This document shows, in pieces, positions 1 through 12,667 of a stretch of 44,141 nucleotides of DNA. Where the stretch lies: positions 1-44,141 of the forward strand of contig MU386013.1 of NCBI GenBank assembly GCA_022497145.1, given 5' to 3'. This DNA is from Rostrohypoxylon terebratum. Lineage: Eukaryota > Ascomycota > Sordariomycetes > Xylariales > Hypoxylaceae. The notes below the pieces were generated by a model. That model was not told the origin of the DNA. It made no database searches and was given only the letters and a program-made list of their open reading frames with translations. A program made the position numbers and the translations under genes. Within the stretch, counting starts at the first letter, position 1; each line of letters opens with the position of its first letter.

Positions 1-3000
1 AATATTAATTTTTATTTTAGTTTTTAAATAATATAAAAAATAAATAAAAATTAACGCGCTTATTATATAGTTTTATAATTACTTAAAAGTTAATTAATAT
101 TTAACAATTTATATTAAGTTAAATTTTTATTTTATAAAGGTTATAAATAACTTAATTATTTACTTATATTATTTAATAAATTTACGGTAAAAGTTATAAA
201 ACCTTAAAAAACCGTATTATTTAAACTATTACTTTTTTAATTTTTATAAATATAAGTTATTATCGGATTATTTAAATTTTATTAAAATGTATATTTATTT
301 CATTTATATTTATATAAAAATTTACATTTAATTATATTAGTTTATAATTTAATTTATTATAGTTTATTTGACATTTTATAAATATATACCTTATATTTTT
401 CTTTAATTAATAAATATATTATTTATATAAATGATATAAAACTTATTTAAATAACTATGAAATATGTTATTTATTTATCGTTAAAAAGTAAAAAGTTTAT
501 TTATAAGGTTAAAAAATAACTTTATATTAATAAGGTTTATATTTTATTTTAAATGTAATAAAATCTTTATTTTTTTTATTATTTATATGTTATAAAATGC
601 TTGTTAAATATCGATTTTTAAGAAAATCTTCTTTTTTATAACTTATGTTAATATTCTTTTAATAAAAGGAAAAAAATAATAGTTTTTTTTTATAAGCGCG
701 TTTAATTTTTTATAGTTTATATAAAATTATAATTTACTGTTAGTTTTTCTCACGAATAATATTAACACTATTTATAATGTAAATAATAATTTAATAATTT
801 TTTTTATAAGTTTCTTATAATATATTTACGATAAGCTTTTATTTTTTTAAGGATATTTTATATAAAAAGTTATATTTTAAATTATTTAAGTTTACTTTTA
901 ATTTAATATAATAATCCACTTTAAAATAATATAATACTAGCTTGTTTAATACCGTTTTATTAAATACGTTTAAGTGATTATAATGTTTTTTAAGGTTATT
1001 TTGAACGTTAATTCCTTCAATTCGTTATTGTTGTTTAATAATTAATTTTCCGTATATTTTTCCGTGATAAGCTTATTTAAGGTGTATAGGTTTATTTGCT
1101 TACATTTTAACTTACCCTTTTTTTACATTATTTAATAAAACCTTATAATATTTAAAAATATAATATTTAACGGTTAATGTTTATATTAACTAATGGTATT
1201 TTTCTTTAAAATGTATAAGCTTTATATATTTTAACCACTTTTTTTATTAAAGATATTAATTTTAATTTATACTTTAATTTTTACTTATAAAAGTTTTTTT
1301 ATTTATATTTATTTAACATTATATATATTGTTTATAGTTTTATATTAAAGCTAACGCTACGGTTAACATCTTTATATAATACTTAATTAAAATATTAATG
1401 TTAAAGTTATCAATTTATTTTTTTCGTTTAATAAGTTTATATGTAACTATTAATATACCTTTCGTTTTTATTTAAATACTTTTTCGAGCTTTTTTATTTT
1501 AACTTATAGTTTACTTTTTACATCGTTTATTATTAACGTGTTAAAGGTTTTAAATAAAAACTAAGTTTTTTTTATATATTTAACTCAATAATTTCGTATA
1601 TTATTTAACGTTTTAATTAGCCTTTTTTTATTTGTTTTTTTATAAGTGTTATTTATTAATTAATGTTTTTTTAATAATTTAAGTGTTTTAATAGATTTTC
1701 CGTTTCGTTTATAAAGATTTTTATTGTTTATCCCCGTAAATCTTAATTAAGTAAAAAAATTAGTTTTTTCTTATAATTTATTAATAAGTTATAATACTTA
1801 AAAAACTTTTTATTAATAATTAAATGGTACTCTATATTAACTATTAATAATATCGTATTTTTTACTTTAAATTTAAAAATGTATATAAATCGCCACGTTA
1901 ATAAATTATATTTATTTCCCGTTAAATTTAAATATAACGGTTAATTTAAATTTAAAGACTTTTTTATACTTAAATATTTTATTATTTTAATAACGTAAAA
2001 AATATTTATTAAAAGATATATATTTACTTTTATATTAATTAAAACATTTATTATTATAATTAATTTATTTTTTATTACTTTATAATATAATAATAAAGGC
2101 TTTTCATTAAAAATCTCGTTTAATAAATTTATTAAAATCGTTATATATATTATAATATTTTTTAAGATAAAAATTTAATCTTTTTAAAGTAATTTCTTTC
2201 TTAATATTTTTTTATGTTTTTTATGTTTAATTTTGAACCTTTACTATTAGTTAAAGCTTAAGTAATAATAGTATTTAAATAATCATTTTATAACTTGTTT
2301 AAATCTTTTTTAAAGGGTATACTTAATTAATATATCTTTTTTTATAATAAATAAAAAATTATTTATTTAAAATAAGTTATTTTATTTAAAAAAGCGTTAA
2401 AACTTTATATAGTTTTTTTATTAAATATTATTCCTACGGTTAAAATATTATAGTGGTTATTTATGTTTTAATTAATATTAAAAGTAAGCGTTTAATTAAC
2501 TCGTAACTTAAAGTATTTACGATTAATTTGTTTACCTTTCAATAATAACGTAAAATAAAATTTTTATTTTAAATATAATTATATTATTATATATATTAAT
2601 AAAATATAGTAAAGTTTACCTTGTTATTATAATATTTATTAATAGCTTTTTTATTAAGTTAAACCGGTAATTTATTAAATAATTTATATTTATAATTGTT
2701 AGTTATTAATTAAACTTATTTAATAATCTTTATAAAGTTAATCTTAAAAATAATAAACGAATTTAAAAGTTTTATACGTAAAGCGTGGCATTTATTTTAT
2801 ATTTTTTATAAGCATTTAAATTTTTATATTATTTATATCAGTATTTAATAATGTTTTGTATTATATATAATTTATTTAAGACTTTATTTTTATTTAAAAC
2901 GAAAAATCTTTTTACGGTTGTTTTATCGGTTTAAGTTAAGATATAATTAATCTTATTTAATTTATTATAAAAATAATCGGTATTTACTTATAATTTATTT

Positions 3001-4345
3001 TTAATAGTATATTTTAATATTTAAATTAAACTTTTTTTAAAAGAACATATATTATTTTTAAATATTAAAGGGTTTTATTATTTAATGCTTTAATTGTTAG
3101 TTATTTTAAACGTAGTTAAATTTATAATATAACTTTATAAGTTTTCACTTATAAAATAAATAATAATGTTTTAAAATTTTTTAATTTTATTATTATTTTT
3201 AACTATATTTTTTAACGTGTTTTTTTTTTATATATATTAAGGTTAAACTAAGTTATGATTAGTTATAAACGTTTAACTTGTTAATTTTAACGTTTTTAAA
3301 TTATCTTATATTATTTTTATTTAAAATTTAAACGTTTCGTTTTTTAATTATTATAAGCTTATTTTAAAAATATAACCGCCACTTTTAATTTTAAATTTTT
3401 TATATAAAATATTTATTATTGTTAAATAATTTATTATCTTTTTTATGTAATACATTTTATAGCTTTTAAAGTTTATTATCTTTATAAAAAAATAACGTTT
3501 TATAATTTTTTATATATTTAATATTTTTTTATAATGCGAATTATTTAAATTAAAAATGATATTAAATTATTTTAGTTTATGTTAAATTTAATAATCCTAA
3601 AAGAAATATTATATATTTATTATTTTCATATTTTTATTTATTAAAGTTTTTAAGTGTTTTTTATCTTAGTTTTATATTATAATAGATTAATTTATAACAT
3701 GTTTTTTTTACGTTTATTTAATATGTTATTTAAAATAATACTTACATTTATTTTTATAAGTAAAGTAATTAAATATATAAATAAAAAATAAGTTTAATTA
3801 AGTTTTTAATAATTGATTTAATAGTAAAATTATAAAAGATATATTAATAATATTCGAAAAAATAGAAGTTAAGTTTAATTTAATAAACCTTTTTATTTTT
3901 TTATTTTTATATAATTAATTATATAAAAAAAGTATTTTATGTTTTTTAACATATTTAATTAAATAAAAAAGTAATATGATAGTATTCTCGTTATAATATA
4001 TCGTAATAAAAGTTATCTTATTTATATATACCTTATAATCCTTTTATAAAATATATTTACTCATAATTAAAAAAACAACAAAAAACTCATCGTTTATTAC
4101 TTTAAATATTTATTTAAAAGAAAGGTTATAAATTAATTTAATTTCATTATAATTTTAATAATAAATTAACTTTAAACCTTATAATATTAAATTAAAAATA
4201 CTTTATTAATGAAGTTTTTCAAAGTTAAATAATAGTTTAATTTTTATTGATAAACTTTAAAAGATTCTAATTATCACTTAAGGTATATTTAAATTAAATT
4301 AACATTATAACTTGGTTAACAAGGTTTTTTTTTAACTAGTAAAAA
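1..4345 (-). mobile_element. Ty3/gypsy relic, left inverted arm
   Basis: A RIP-degraded retrotransposon read on the minus strand and cut by the window edge. Pol is still recognisable when translated with stops tolerated. Reverse transcriptase begins near 870, with frames resembling LYKISLKELKAYREYI and then FVRKTNSKL. It continues through RYGLYEYKVLPFGL-like sequence near 500, and the catalytic YxDD box at 418-429 now reads YINN, as G-to-A changes would produce. A FLGFANFYRKFI-like segment and the start of RNase H follow towards position 1. The 3.4 kb between 870 and 4,345 would hold gag and protease but is too decayed to read. Most of the arm aligns as the reverse complement of 4,682-10,340. 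The lineage is Ty3/gypsy by the order and wording of the RT blocks. Confidence 0.82.
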
Positions 4346-4681
4346 TGTTACGAACCCGTCTACTACTTCTGTCTAACTGATTTCGTAGAGCGGATACGTA
4401 CCCTGGGGTACTTGGTTTTAAGGTAACAATACTGTAGGGTTGACGATTCTGTTCGTAAAAGAGATTTCCTGGGACTCTATATTCAAGTGCGGTCTGAATA
4501 CTTAGATTGAAAGCTGAAGAACTAAAACTAAATACAATAGGAAATTTCGATTCTTTATATATTAACTCTCCTTCGCTGGTAGAGGAATGAATCGAGGCAT
4601 GTATCACGGCGATTCATCGTTTCAGTCACGTGACCTTCGGATTATTATTTCTTCCGGTGGTCGTATCTTCGGATCGTAACA
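4346..4681 (-). mobile_element. LTR between the two inverted gypsy arms
   Basis: A 336-bp LTR of near-normal composition. Read on the minus strand it starts TGTTACGATCC and ends GGTTCGTAACA, so the ends are TG...CA inside short inverted repeats. It has a GTCACGTGAC palindrome at 4,625-4,634, 47 bp from its start, and a TATATAAAG box near 4,555. It matches the LTRs at 7,513 and 15,712. The 5-bp flanks are AAAAA and AATAT, so there is no target duplication. The right-hand gypsy copy begins exactly at its edge. It is either a solo LTR changed by recombination or the junction of two former insertions. A 91-codon open frame inside it is not a gene. Confidence 0.85.
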
Positions 4682-6700
4682 AATATATTATAATAAGAAT
4701 ATTATTATATTGTTTTTTTATTTTAATAAATATATTAAAAAATATAAAAAAAACTTTTTTCATATAATTAATTATATAAGATTAAAAGAAATAAAAAAGT
4801 TTATTAAATTAAGTTTAATTTTTTTAAATATTATTAATATATTTTTTATAATTTTATTATTTAATAAATTATTAAAAATTTAATTAAATTTAATTTTTAT
4901 TTATATATTTACTGATTTTATTTATAAAAGTAAAGTCAGTATTATTTTAAATAATATATTAAATAAATGTAAAAGAAATATGTTATAAATTAGTTTATTA
5001 TAATATAAAGTTAAAATAAAAAAAATAAAAGATTTTAATAAGAAATAAAGATGTAAAAATAATCAATAAATAATGTTTTTTCTAAATTATTAGATTTAAT
5101 GTGAAAGTAAAACGATTTAATATTGTTTTTTAGTTTAAGTAATTTACGTTGTAAAAAAAGGTGACAAATATATAAAAATTATAGGACGTTACTTTTTTTA
5201 TAATGATAATGGATTTTAAAAATTATAAGACGTGTTATATAAAAAGGATAATAAAATTATTTAGTAGTAATAAATATTTTATGCAAAGAGTTTAAAATTA
5301 AATGTGGTGGTTTAATTTTTAAAATAAGTTTATAATAATCAAAAAATAAAATATTTAAAATTTAAATGAAAATAATATAAAATAATTTAAAAATGTTAAG
5401 ATTAATAAGTTAAATGTTTATAATTAATAATGATTTACTTTAATCTTAATATATTTAAAGATGAAATTTGTTAAGAAAATATAATTAAGGAAAGAAATAA
5501 TAAAATTAAAAAGTTTTAAAACGTTATTATTTATTTTATAAATGAAAATTTATAAAATCATTAATTATTTTAATTATATTTAAAATAATTAATTATTATA
5601 ATATTAAATAATAAAATCTTTTAACATTTATAAATAATAAACTTTTTTTTAAAAAAGGTTTAATTTAAATATTAAGTTATATTATTAAAAAATAAATTAA
5701 ATAAAATTAATTATATTTTAAATTGAATTAATAAAATAGTTATAAAAATTTTTTTATTCTAAATAAAAGTAAGGTTTTAAATAAGTTATATATAATGAAA
5801 AATATTATTAAATATTTATATAAATAATATAAAGATTTAAATGTTTATAAAAAATATAAAATCTTTAAACTTATTTGCTACTTTTAAAATTAATTTTGTA
5901 AAATTTATTAAATAAGTTAGATTAATAGTTAATAAATATAAATGTAAATTATTTAAGAAGTTATTAATTTAATTTAATAAGAACGTTATTAATAAAGATT
6001 ATAATAATAAAGTGGATTTTATTATATTTTTTTAAAATATATAATAATATAATTATATTTAAAATAAAAATTTTATTTTATATTATTATTAAAAAGTAAA
6101 TAAGTTAATTATAAGTTAATTAAATATTTATTTTTAATCTTAATTAGAAAATAAATGATTATTATAGTATTTTAATTATAAAATTAATGTTTGATGAAAA
6201 GAAATTATATAAAATTTTAATATTTTTTTAAATAAGTAATGTTCTATTTATTATAAAATTTTATTATTTTAATAGTAACTTATTTTAGTAATACTTTATA
6301 TAAATAAATCTTCGTTTTTTAATTAATTAAAAGTTTTATTAATAATATATATTTATTAAATTATTGCTCGATATTTTTTATCTTTTCAAACTTAAATAAC
6401 TTTTTTTATAATTATTGTAAAAATTTTAAATTAGCTTATATTATAAGTTTTATTTTAAAAATTAAAAAGGTTTAATTTTAAAACGTTATATACTTTTAAA
6501 AAAGATTTATTATTATTATTATTAAGTTAATATATTATAAAATAATTTAAGGTATATATAATCTTTTAAAGAATTTAACTTTTATACTTTTTATATTTTT
6601 ATTTATATAATTTTTTTAAATATTTTAAAGTAATATAATTTAGTTTTTTAAAATTATATTAATGTAATATGTTTAAAACTTAAATATTAAATTTTTTTTA

Positions 6701-7315
6701 GAGAAATACTAGCCGCGTAATACAGTCCTTTATTTTCGGCGTGTAATAAGCGCTAAGAAAAGTGCGTTTAAAAAGGTGTAACTTAAGTACTTTTAAACAC
6801 ATATAAGTTTTTATACAAATAAATATATTTTTATACGATTTAAATTTTATTTTTAATATTTACCGAATAATAATATTTTAATTATTTTAAATTAATTATT
6901 TTATATTTAATTTAACTTAAACTTTATATAATTATAGTTATTAAAATGCGTTTAATTGATTTTATTTAAGTTTTAAATTACACGATTTATATTTTTTTTA
7001 TTAAGGTAAAAGTTATGCTTAAAATCATTTAACCGCTATTAAATCCCGGTCGCGTATTTTAATTAAAAACCTTTACTTTAACGTTAAATAACTGCTTAAC
7101 GAGAGCAATGTAAATTATAAAATTTAAAACTTAAATAAAGTTAATTAAGCGTATTTTAATGATTATAATTATGTAAAGTTTAAGGTTAAATTAGTTGTGA
7201 AATAATTAATTTAAAGCTTATATAATAATTTAATTAATGTTCGAATACGTTAACGCCGTTTAAGCCGATATTGCGCGGCGAGAATAAACGAATCGTACTA
7301 CGCGGTTAATATTTC
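6701..7315 (+). mobile_element. TIR element Y, copy 1
   Basis: A 615-bp element whose ends are inverted repeats: GAGAAATACTAGCCGCGTAA on the left, and on the right a sequence whose reverse complement is GAAATATTAACCGCGTAGTA. The terminal similarity continues for about 50 bp. T-rich flanks (TTTTTTTTA on both sides) suggest an 8-10 bp target duplication. It keeps more CG-containing motifs than the DNA around it. It is inserted inside TIR element X1. No coding capacity is seen, so it is MITE-like and its superfamily is unknown, with MULE or hAT as candidates from the duplication length. Confidence 0.75.
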
Positions 7316-7512
7316 TTTTTTTTAATATTACTTAACGAAATTATTTTAGTTTAAACACAATAAAGTATATATAAATAATTTAAAATTAAATATATAATAA
7401 AATATATTAAAATACGATTAAATTTATATATATATTAAAGTATTATAACTATTAATATTAACTTATTTATAATTAATTAAACAATAAAATATATATATAT
7501 ATATAATATTAT

Positions 7513-7894
7513 TGTTACGATGCAAATAACGACACCTCGGAAGACAAATATCCCGAAGTAAGTCACGTGACCCAACCTGTGAGTCGGGTATTCATATCAC
7601 AGGTTCAGCGATTCATCAAACCTGTAAATCGCAGTTCAAGATTACAGGTTCCCAGATCCCATAGGAAGTGAAAAGGGTATATTAAGAATGGAAGTTTCCT
7701 ATTGTATTTAGTTTTAAGTTCTCTAGCTTTCAATCTAAGTATTCAGACTGTACTTGAATATAGAGTCCCATGAAATCTCTTTTACGAACAGAATCGTCAA
7801 CCCTACAGTATTGTTACCTTAAAACCAAGTACCCCAGGGTACGTATCCGCTCTACGAAGTCAGTTAGGCAGAAGTAGTAGACGGGTTTGTAACA
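7513..7894 (+). mobile_element. Solo LTR with ATTAT target duplication
   Basis: A 382-bp LTR from TGTTACGATG to TTGTAACA, flanked by a perfect 5-bp duplication ATTAT (7,508-7,512 and 7,895-7,899). The duplication shows integrase-mediated insertion of a retroelement, followed by loss of its body through LTR-LTR recombination. It contains a GTCACGTGAC palindrome (7,562-7,571) and a TATATTAA box near 7,677, as expected of a U3 promoter. Composition is near normal although both flanks are RIP-degraded. The insertion lies in the right TIR of element X1. Its last 210 bp match the LTR at 4,346 almost exactly in reverse. Confidence 0.92.
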
Positions 7895-9383
7895 ATTATT
7901 AATTTAAGTTATTATTAAAATAATAAAACTTTTATTATGAAAAATATATTAATTAAATATATTTTTAAAAAGAATTTCAAATGAATTATAAAATAATTAT
8001 TTAAATGTTATTATTACTTAAGTTTTAATTAATAATAAAGGTTTAAAATTAAACATAAAAAAATTTAAGAAAATATTAAAAAAAAGTATTTTAAAAAGAT
8101 TAAATTTTTATTTTAAAGTAAATATTATAACGTGTATAATAGTTTTAATGAAAAGTTTTTATTATTATATTATTAAATAATACAAAATAAATTAATTATA
8201 ATAATAAATATTTTAATTAATATAAAAAATGTAATATTATTAATAATTAATATAAAATATAATTTAATTATTAATAAAAATTTTTTTAAAAAATATAATG
8301 TATTAATAAATTATAAAAGTAAAAAGTTAATCTTTTTATTTAATTAAAATTTATAAGGATAAATAAAGAAATGTTAATCAAAATGTTAATTAATATATAA
8401 TATTATTACGTTAAATATAAAAAAAGTTTTACATTATTAAGTTATTTTAATTTATTTGAAATTTTTAATATATTAATAATAAATAATGTAAAGAAAAATT
8501 ATAAGTTAAAATAAAAAAGTTTAAAAAAGTATTTAAAAAAGATAAACAGTATATTAATAGTTATATATAAATTTATTGAACGAAAAAAGGAAATTAATAA
8601 TTTTAATATAAAGTTATAAAATATATGTATAATATTAAACGAATATAAATAAAAAAACCTTTTATAAGTAAAAATTAAAGTATAAATTAAAATTAATGTA
8701 TTTAGTAAAGAAAGTAATTAAAATATATAAAGTTTATATGTTTTAAAAAAATATATTATTAGTTAATATAAATATTATAAAGTTTTATTAAGTAATATAA
8801 AAAAGTACTAAATTAAAATATAAGTAAATAAACTTATGTATTTTAAATAAGTTTATTATAAAAGAATATACGAAAAATTAATTATTAAATAATAATAACG
8901 AATTAAAAGAATTAATGTTAAAAGTAATTTCGAAAAAATATTATAATTATTTAAATGTATTTAATAAAGTGGTATTAAATAAGTTATTTTTATATTATTT
9001 TTAAGTAAATTGTTATATTAAATTAAAAATAAAATTAAATAATTTAAGATATAATTCTTTATATAAAACATTTTTTAAAAAAATAAGAGCTTATTATAAA
9101 TATATTGTAAAAAACTAATAAAAAATTTATTAAATTATTATTTATAAAAAAATTTAATAATAAATTATAATTTTATATAAATTATAAAAAATTAAATATA
9201 TTTATAAAGAAAAGTTATTATTTTTTTTATTAAAAAATATTAATATAAGTTGTAAAAAAGAATTTCTTTAAAAATTAATATTTAGTAAATGTTTTATAAG
9301 GTATAAATAATAAAAGGAAATAAGAATTTTATTATGTTTAAAATAAAATATAAAGTTTATTAATATAAAATTATTTTTTTAAT

Positions 9384-9954
9384 GAGAAATATTAGCCGCG
9401 TAGTACGGTCTTTTATCCTCGGCCCGTAGTAAGCGTTAAAAAAAGCGCGTTCGAAAAAGGTATAGCTTAGGTATCTTTAAACACATAAAAACTTTTATAC
9501 AAATAAATGTACTTTTATACGATTTAAACTTTATTTTTAACACTTACCGAACATTAATATTTTAACCATTTTAAATCAATTATTTTACGGCTAATTTAAC
9601 CTTAAATTATATATAATTATTATTATTAAAATACACTTAATTTATTATATTTAAATTTTAAATTATATAATTTATATTTATTTTAAAACTTATTTAACTA
9701 TTATTAAATCCCGGTCGTATAATTTAAATAAAAATCTTTATTTTAACTTTAAATAATTTATTAACGAGATTAATATAAATTTTATAATTCGAGACTTAAA
9801 TAAAGTTAATTAAACGCATTTAAATAATTATAATCATATATAATTTAAAGTTAAATTAACCGTGGAATTATTAATTAAAAGCTTATTTAAGAATTTAACT
9901 AACGTTTAAATGCGTTAGCGCCGTTTAAACGGGATACTACGCGGCTAATATTTC
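9384..9954 (+). mobile_element. TIR element Y, copy 2
   Basis: A 571-bp second copy of element Y in the same orientation as copy 1. The ends are GAGAAATATTAGCCGCGTAG and the inverted form ending CTACGCGGCTAATATTTC. TTTTTTTAAT flanks it on both sides, giving an 8-10 bp target duplication. The two copies align along most of their length, and copy 2 lacks about 40 bp near the right end. It is inserted in the gypsy RT domain of the right arm. The left arm shows the uninterrupted target. Confidence 0.78.
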
Positions 9955-10473
9955 TTTTTTTAATTTTATAAATAAGTTTTTTATTTTTTAATAATATATA
10001 AATAATATATTTATTTTTTAAAAAATTAAAAAATATAAGGTATATATTTATAAAATATTAAATAAGTTATAATAAATTAAGTTATAAATTAATGTAATTA
10101 AATGTAAATTTCATATTATAAAAATAAAGTTTTTAAGTTTTTATAGAAATATAAATAAAGTAAATACAAATCTTAATAAAATTAAAATAATTTAATAATA
10201 ATTTTTATAAAATAAAAATTTAATTTAATATAAATTATTAAAAACTAATTAATCTTTAAATAATTATAAAATTATATAATAAACGTGTTAATTTTTATTT
10301 ATTTTTTATATTATTTAAAAGTTAAAGTAAAAATAAATATTTTTAATAATATAATTATTAAATTTTTATCATAATTAAAAATATTAATAATTATTATATT
10401 AAAAAGTAAAATTAAAAAAAGTTTTAAATTTAAAATAAATGTTATAATATATTATTATAACGTTTTATATATG

Positions 10474-10690
10474 TGTTAAAAACAACGCATAGTCACGTGT
10501 AATATAAGGCTTAAAAGGTAGTGGTGATATTTTAAAAACGGTGTGTGTGTAATATACTTAATCGAGGTTAATTTAATGTTAATTAATTTTATAAAGTTAT
10601 ATTTTTATTTATATTATAACTTTAAATCTTTTTTTTTACTTTTTTAACTTTAATATAATAAACATTATTATTTAATTAATAAAATTTTAT
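10474..10690 (+). repeat. Dispersed repeat with CACGTG motif, copy 1
   Basis: About 215 bp matching 22,013-22,250 in direct orientation, starting with a TGTGTTAAAAAC-type sequence and containing GTCACGTG at 10,492-10,499. It keeps more G and C than its surroundings. It could be an LTR or promoter fragment of another retroelement, because the solo LTRs here also carry GTCACGTG near their start. No matching terminal inverted repeats or target duplication were found. Confidence 0.5.
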
Positions 10691-12667
10691 ATTAAATGTT
10701 TAAAATAATTAATAATATTTATATACTTTATATTTATATAATTATTTTTACTATAAACTTTTTATAAATAATTATTATTTAAAAAAATCTTTTAATATTA
10801 TCTTTAAATAAAAGAATTAAAACTTAATAATACTTATAATTATATTATATTTAATTAAATATTTAAATATTAAAATAATTTTATAAATATTAATTAAATG
10901 TAAATAAATATTATTTGATTTATTAATAATAATTATAAAAGTAAGAAAATTAAAATTAAATAATGTTTAATAAATTATATATTAATTTAAAATTAAAGCT
11001 TAAAAAATAAAAAAAAAGTAATTTTTATTTTTTCGCTTTATTATTTTATTTTAATTTATTTATATAATTATTATATTTTTATATCCTATTAATTATATAA
11101 TACTTTTATTATAAACCTTTAAAAAATTAAATTAATATTTTTTAAAAATGATTTAACTTTTAAAACTTTTTATAATTTTATAATTAAAAAAATAAAAATA
11201 ATTTTTATTTCTTATTTTTTAAGTTTTAACTTTAACATTTTTATTTTTATATTAAAGTTATTTTAATAGGTAATTTATAGTTGTGGTGGTGTAAGTAAAA
11301 TATAAGTTTAAGATTAAACGTAGATAAAGAAAACCCCGCTTTTTTAAGTGGCGTATAAATATTAATTTTCTTTATTTTTTAAGCGATTATAAATTTTCGA
11401 ATTTATTCTTAAAAGCTTTAATGTTTTTATAAATAAAAAATTAAAACATAAGGTTTTATATAAAGTTAATTATATTATTATATAACATTTTATTATTTTT
11501 TTATATCTTTTATAATTAATTATATATATAATAATATTTTTAAGCGTAATTTTATTAACGTTAATTATATATTCCCGTTATTTTATTAAGTATATACTTT
11601 ATAAAACAAGTTTTTTATTAAAGATCATATATACGTATATCGTATAATTCTTTTTAAATTTTTTAACAAGTTATTTTAAATAATTAGTAATTATATTAAA
11701 GTATATTATATAACTTAAATTAATTATTATTAATAATAATACTTCATAAAATAATTGTTTTAAAGTTTATTTATTTTTTTATTATTTATTTTAACTTTTT
11801 TTATATAATTTTAAATTTTTATTACTTTTAATTAAAACTTTATTATTTTATAAGTGTTAACTAATATTATTCTTTAACATTTATTAAACGTTATAATGTT
11901 TATTTAAAAAAGTTATAAATATAAAAAAATTAATTTAAAATAAGTTTAACTTTTTTCTTTATTATTAATTTTAATTAACTTACTATTTAATTTATTACTT
12001 GACTTATTAATCAACTTAATAATCAACCTTTCAATAATAAAATAAAAAATAAAATAAAAACTTTTTCTTAAAAAAAAGTTAAATATATAATTAAATTGAT
12101 TAATTATTTAATTATAATGAACCTTTTAATAAATAAATAAATCACCATTTTAAAAGGCATTATTAATACTTTTTTAAAAAAATTTATTTAATTTTAATAA
12201 TATTTCGTATATAAAAAATGATTTTAAGTTTATAAAGTTTAAAAATATAACGTTTTTTACTCTTAATTAATATTTTATTAAACGAGTTAAATGAAATCTT
12301 ATTAACGGTGTTTATGTTAATAAATCGGGGTTTTTTAATTTAAATCTTTATTTACGATGTGTTTTTTTATTTATTATATTTATTTATTATAAATTCTATT
12401 AAAATCATATGTTAAAAAGTCTTTACCGGTAAAAATAATTAAAAAAAAATGTTAAATATTTATATTATTTCTTTAATAGTATATATAGTTTTATATTTCT
12501 AAACGTATTAAAATAATTAATACGAAAAAAGCGAAATTTATAAATATACGCGTTATAAATATTAATTAAACTTAAATTAATCTTATAAAAGATTATTTTA
12601 ATTAAAAGTAAACTTTTAATTTTAAATAAAACCGAACTTATTAACGAGTTAACAAAATTTATTAAAA
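10691..12667. repeat. Unassigned RIP-degraded DNA with a three-copy repeat
   Basis: No gene is present. The part at about 10,925-11,195 is a dispersed repeat. Its first part matches 18,045-18,265 in direct orientation, and its later part (about 11,098-11,195) matches 26,543-26,660. The shared AAATTAAAGCTTAAAAAATA core is easy to find in the first two copies. From 11,200 to 12,667 the residual bases are mostly C and T, which suggests a former coding strand on minus, but I could not decode a protein domain. Confidence 0.45.

Larger units (their letters stand above)
6257..7930 (+). mobile_element. TIR element X, copy 1 (host of nested insertions)
   Basis: A small DNA-transposon-like element inserted in the right gypsy arm. 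Its left end (AATTTTATTATTTTAATAGT) is the RIP-altered form of the family end AGTTTTACTATTTTAATAAT, and its right end is the inverted form ending AAAACT at 7,930. The flanks are TTTATTATAA (6,247-6,256) and TTTATTATGA (7,931-7,940), a 9-10 bp target duplication that differs only by a RIP-type G-to-A change. The uninterrupted left gypsy arm has a single TTTATTATAA at the matching place. Long duplications of this size suggest a Mutator-like (MULE) element. Without the nested Y1 and the LTR it would be about 670 bp. No transposase is visible, so it is non-autonomous. Confidence 0.72.
4682..10430 (+). mobile_element. Ty3/gypsy relic, right inverted arm with insertions
   Basis: A second copy of the same gypsy element, on the plus strand. 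The segments 4,682-6,256, 7,931-9,383 and 9,955 to about 10,340 align in order with the reverse complement of the left arm, which reaches the window edge at the position matching 10,340. Decodable gypsy sequence runs on to about 10,430. The right arm lacks the first roughly 340 bp seen in the left arm. It is interrupted by TIR element X1 (6,257-7,930), which itself carries Y1 and a solo LTR, and by TIR element Y2 (9,384-9,954), which splits the RT domain just after the VLPFGL-like block. The YxDD box lies at 9,995-10,006 and reads YINN after RIP. RNase H-like sequence continues to about 10,430, where other repeats take over. Confidence 0.8.

Noticed and set aside
1..500. Telomere at the left edge
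   Set aside because: No TTAGGG-type array is present. The sequence is gypsy RT and RNase H running off the window.
4332..4607. 91-codon frame on minus in the AT-rich block
   Set aside because: It lies almost wholly inside the LTR at 4346-4681. It exists because the LTR escaped RIP, and the same region recurs in the other LTRs without a conserved frame.
4682..7894. 4346-4681 and 7513-7894 as the two LTRs of one element
   Set aside because: They are in opposite orientation, and the second has its own ATTAT target duplication, so it is an independent solo LTR.
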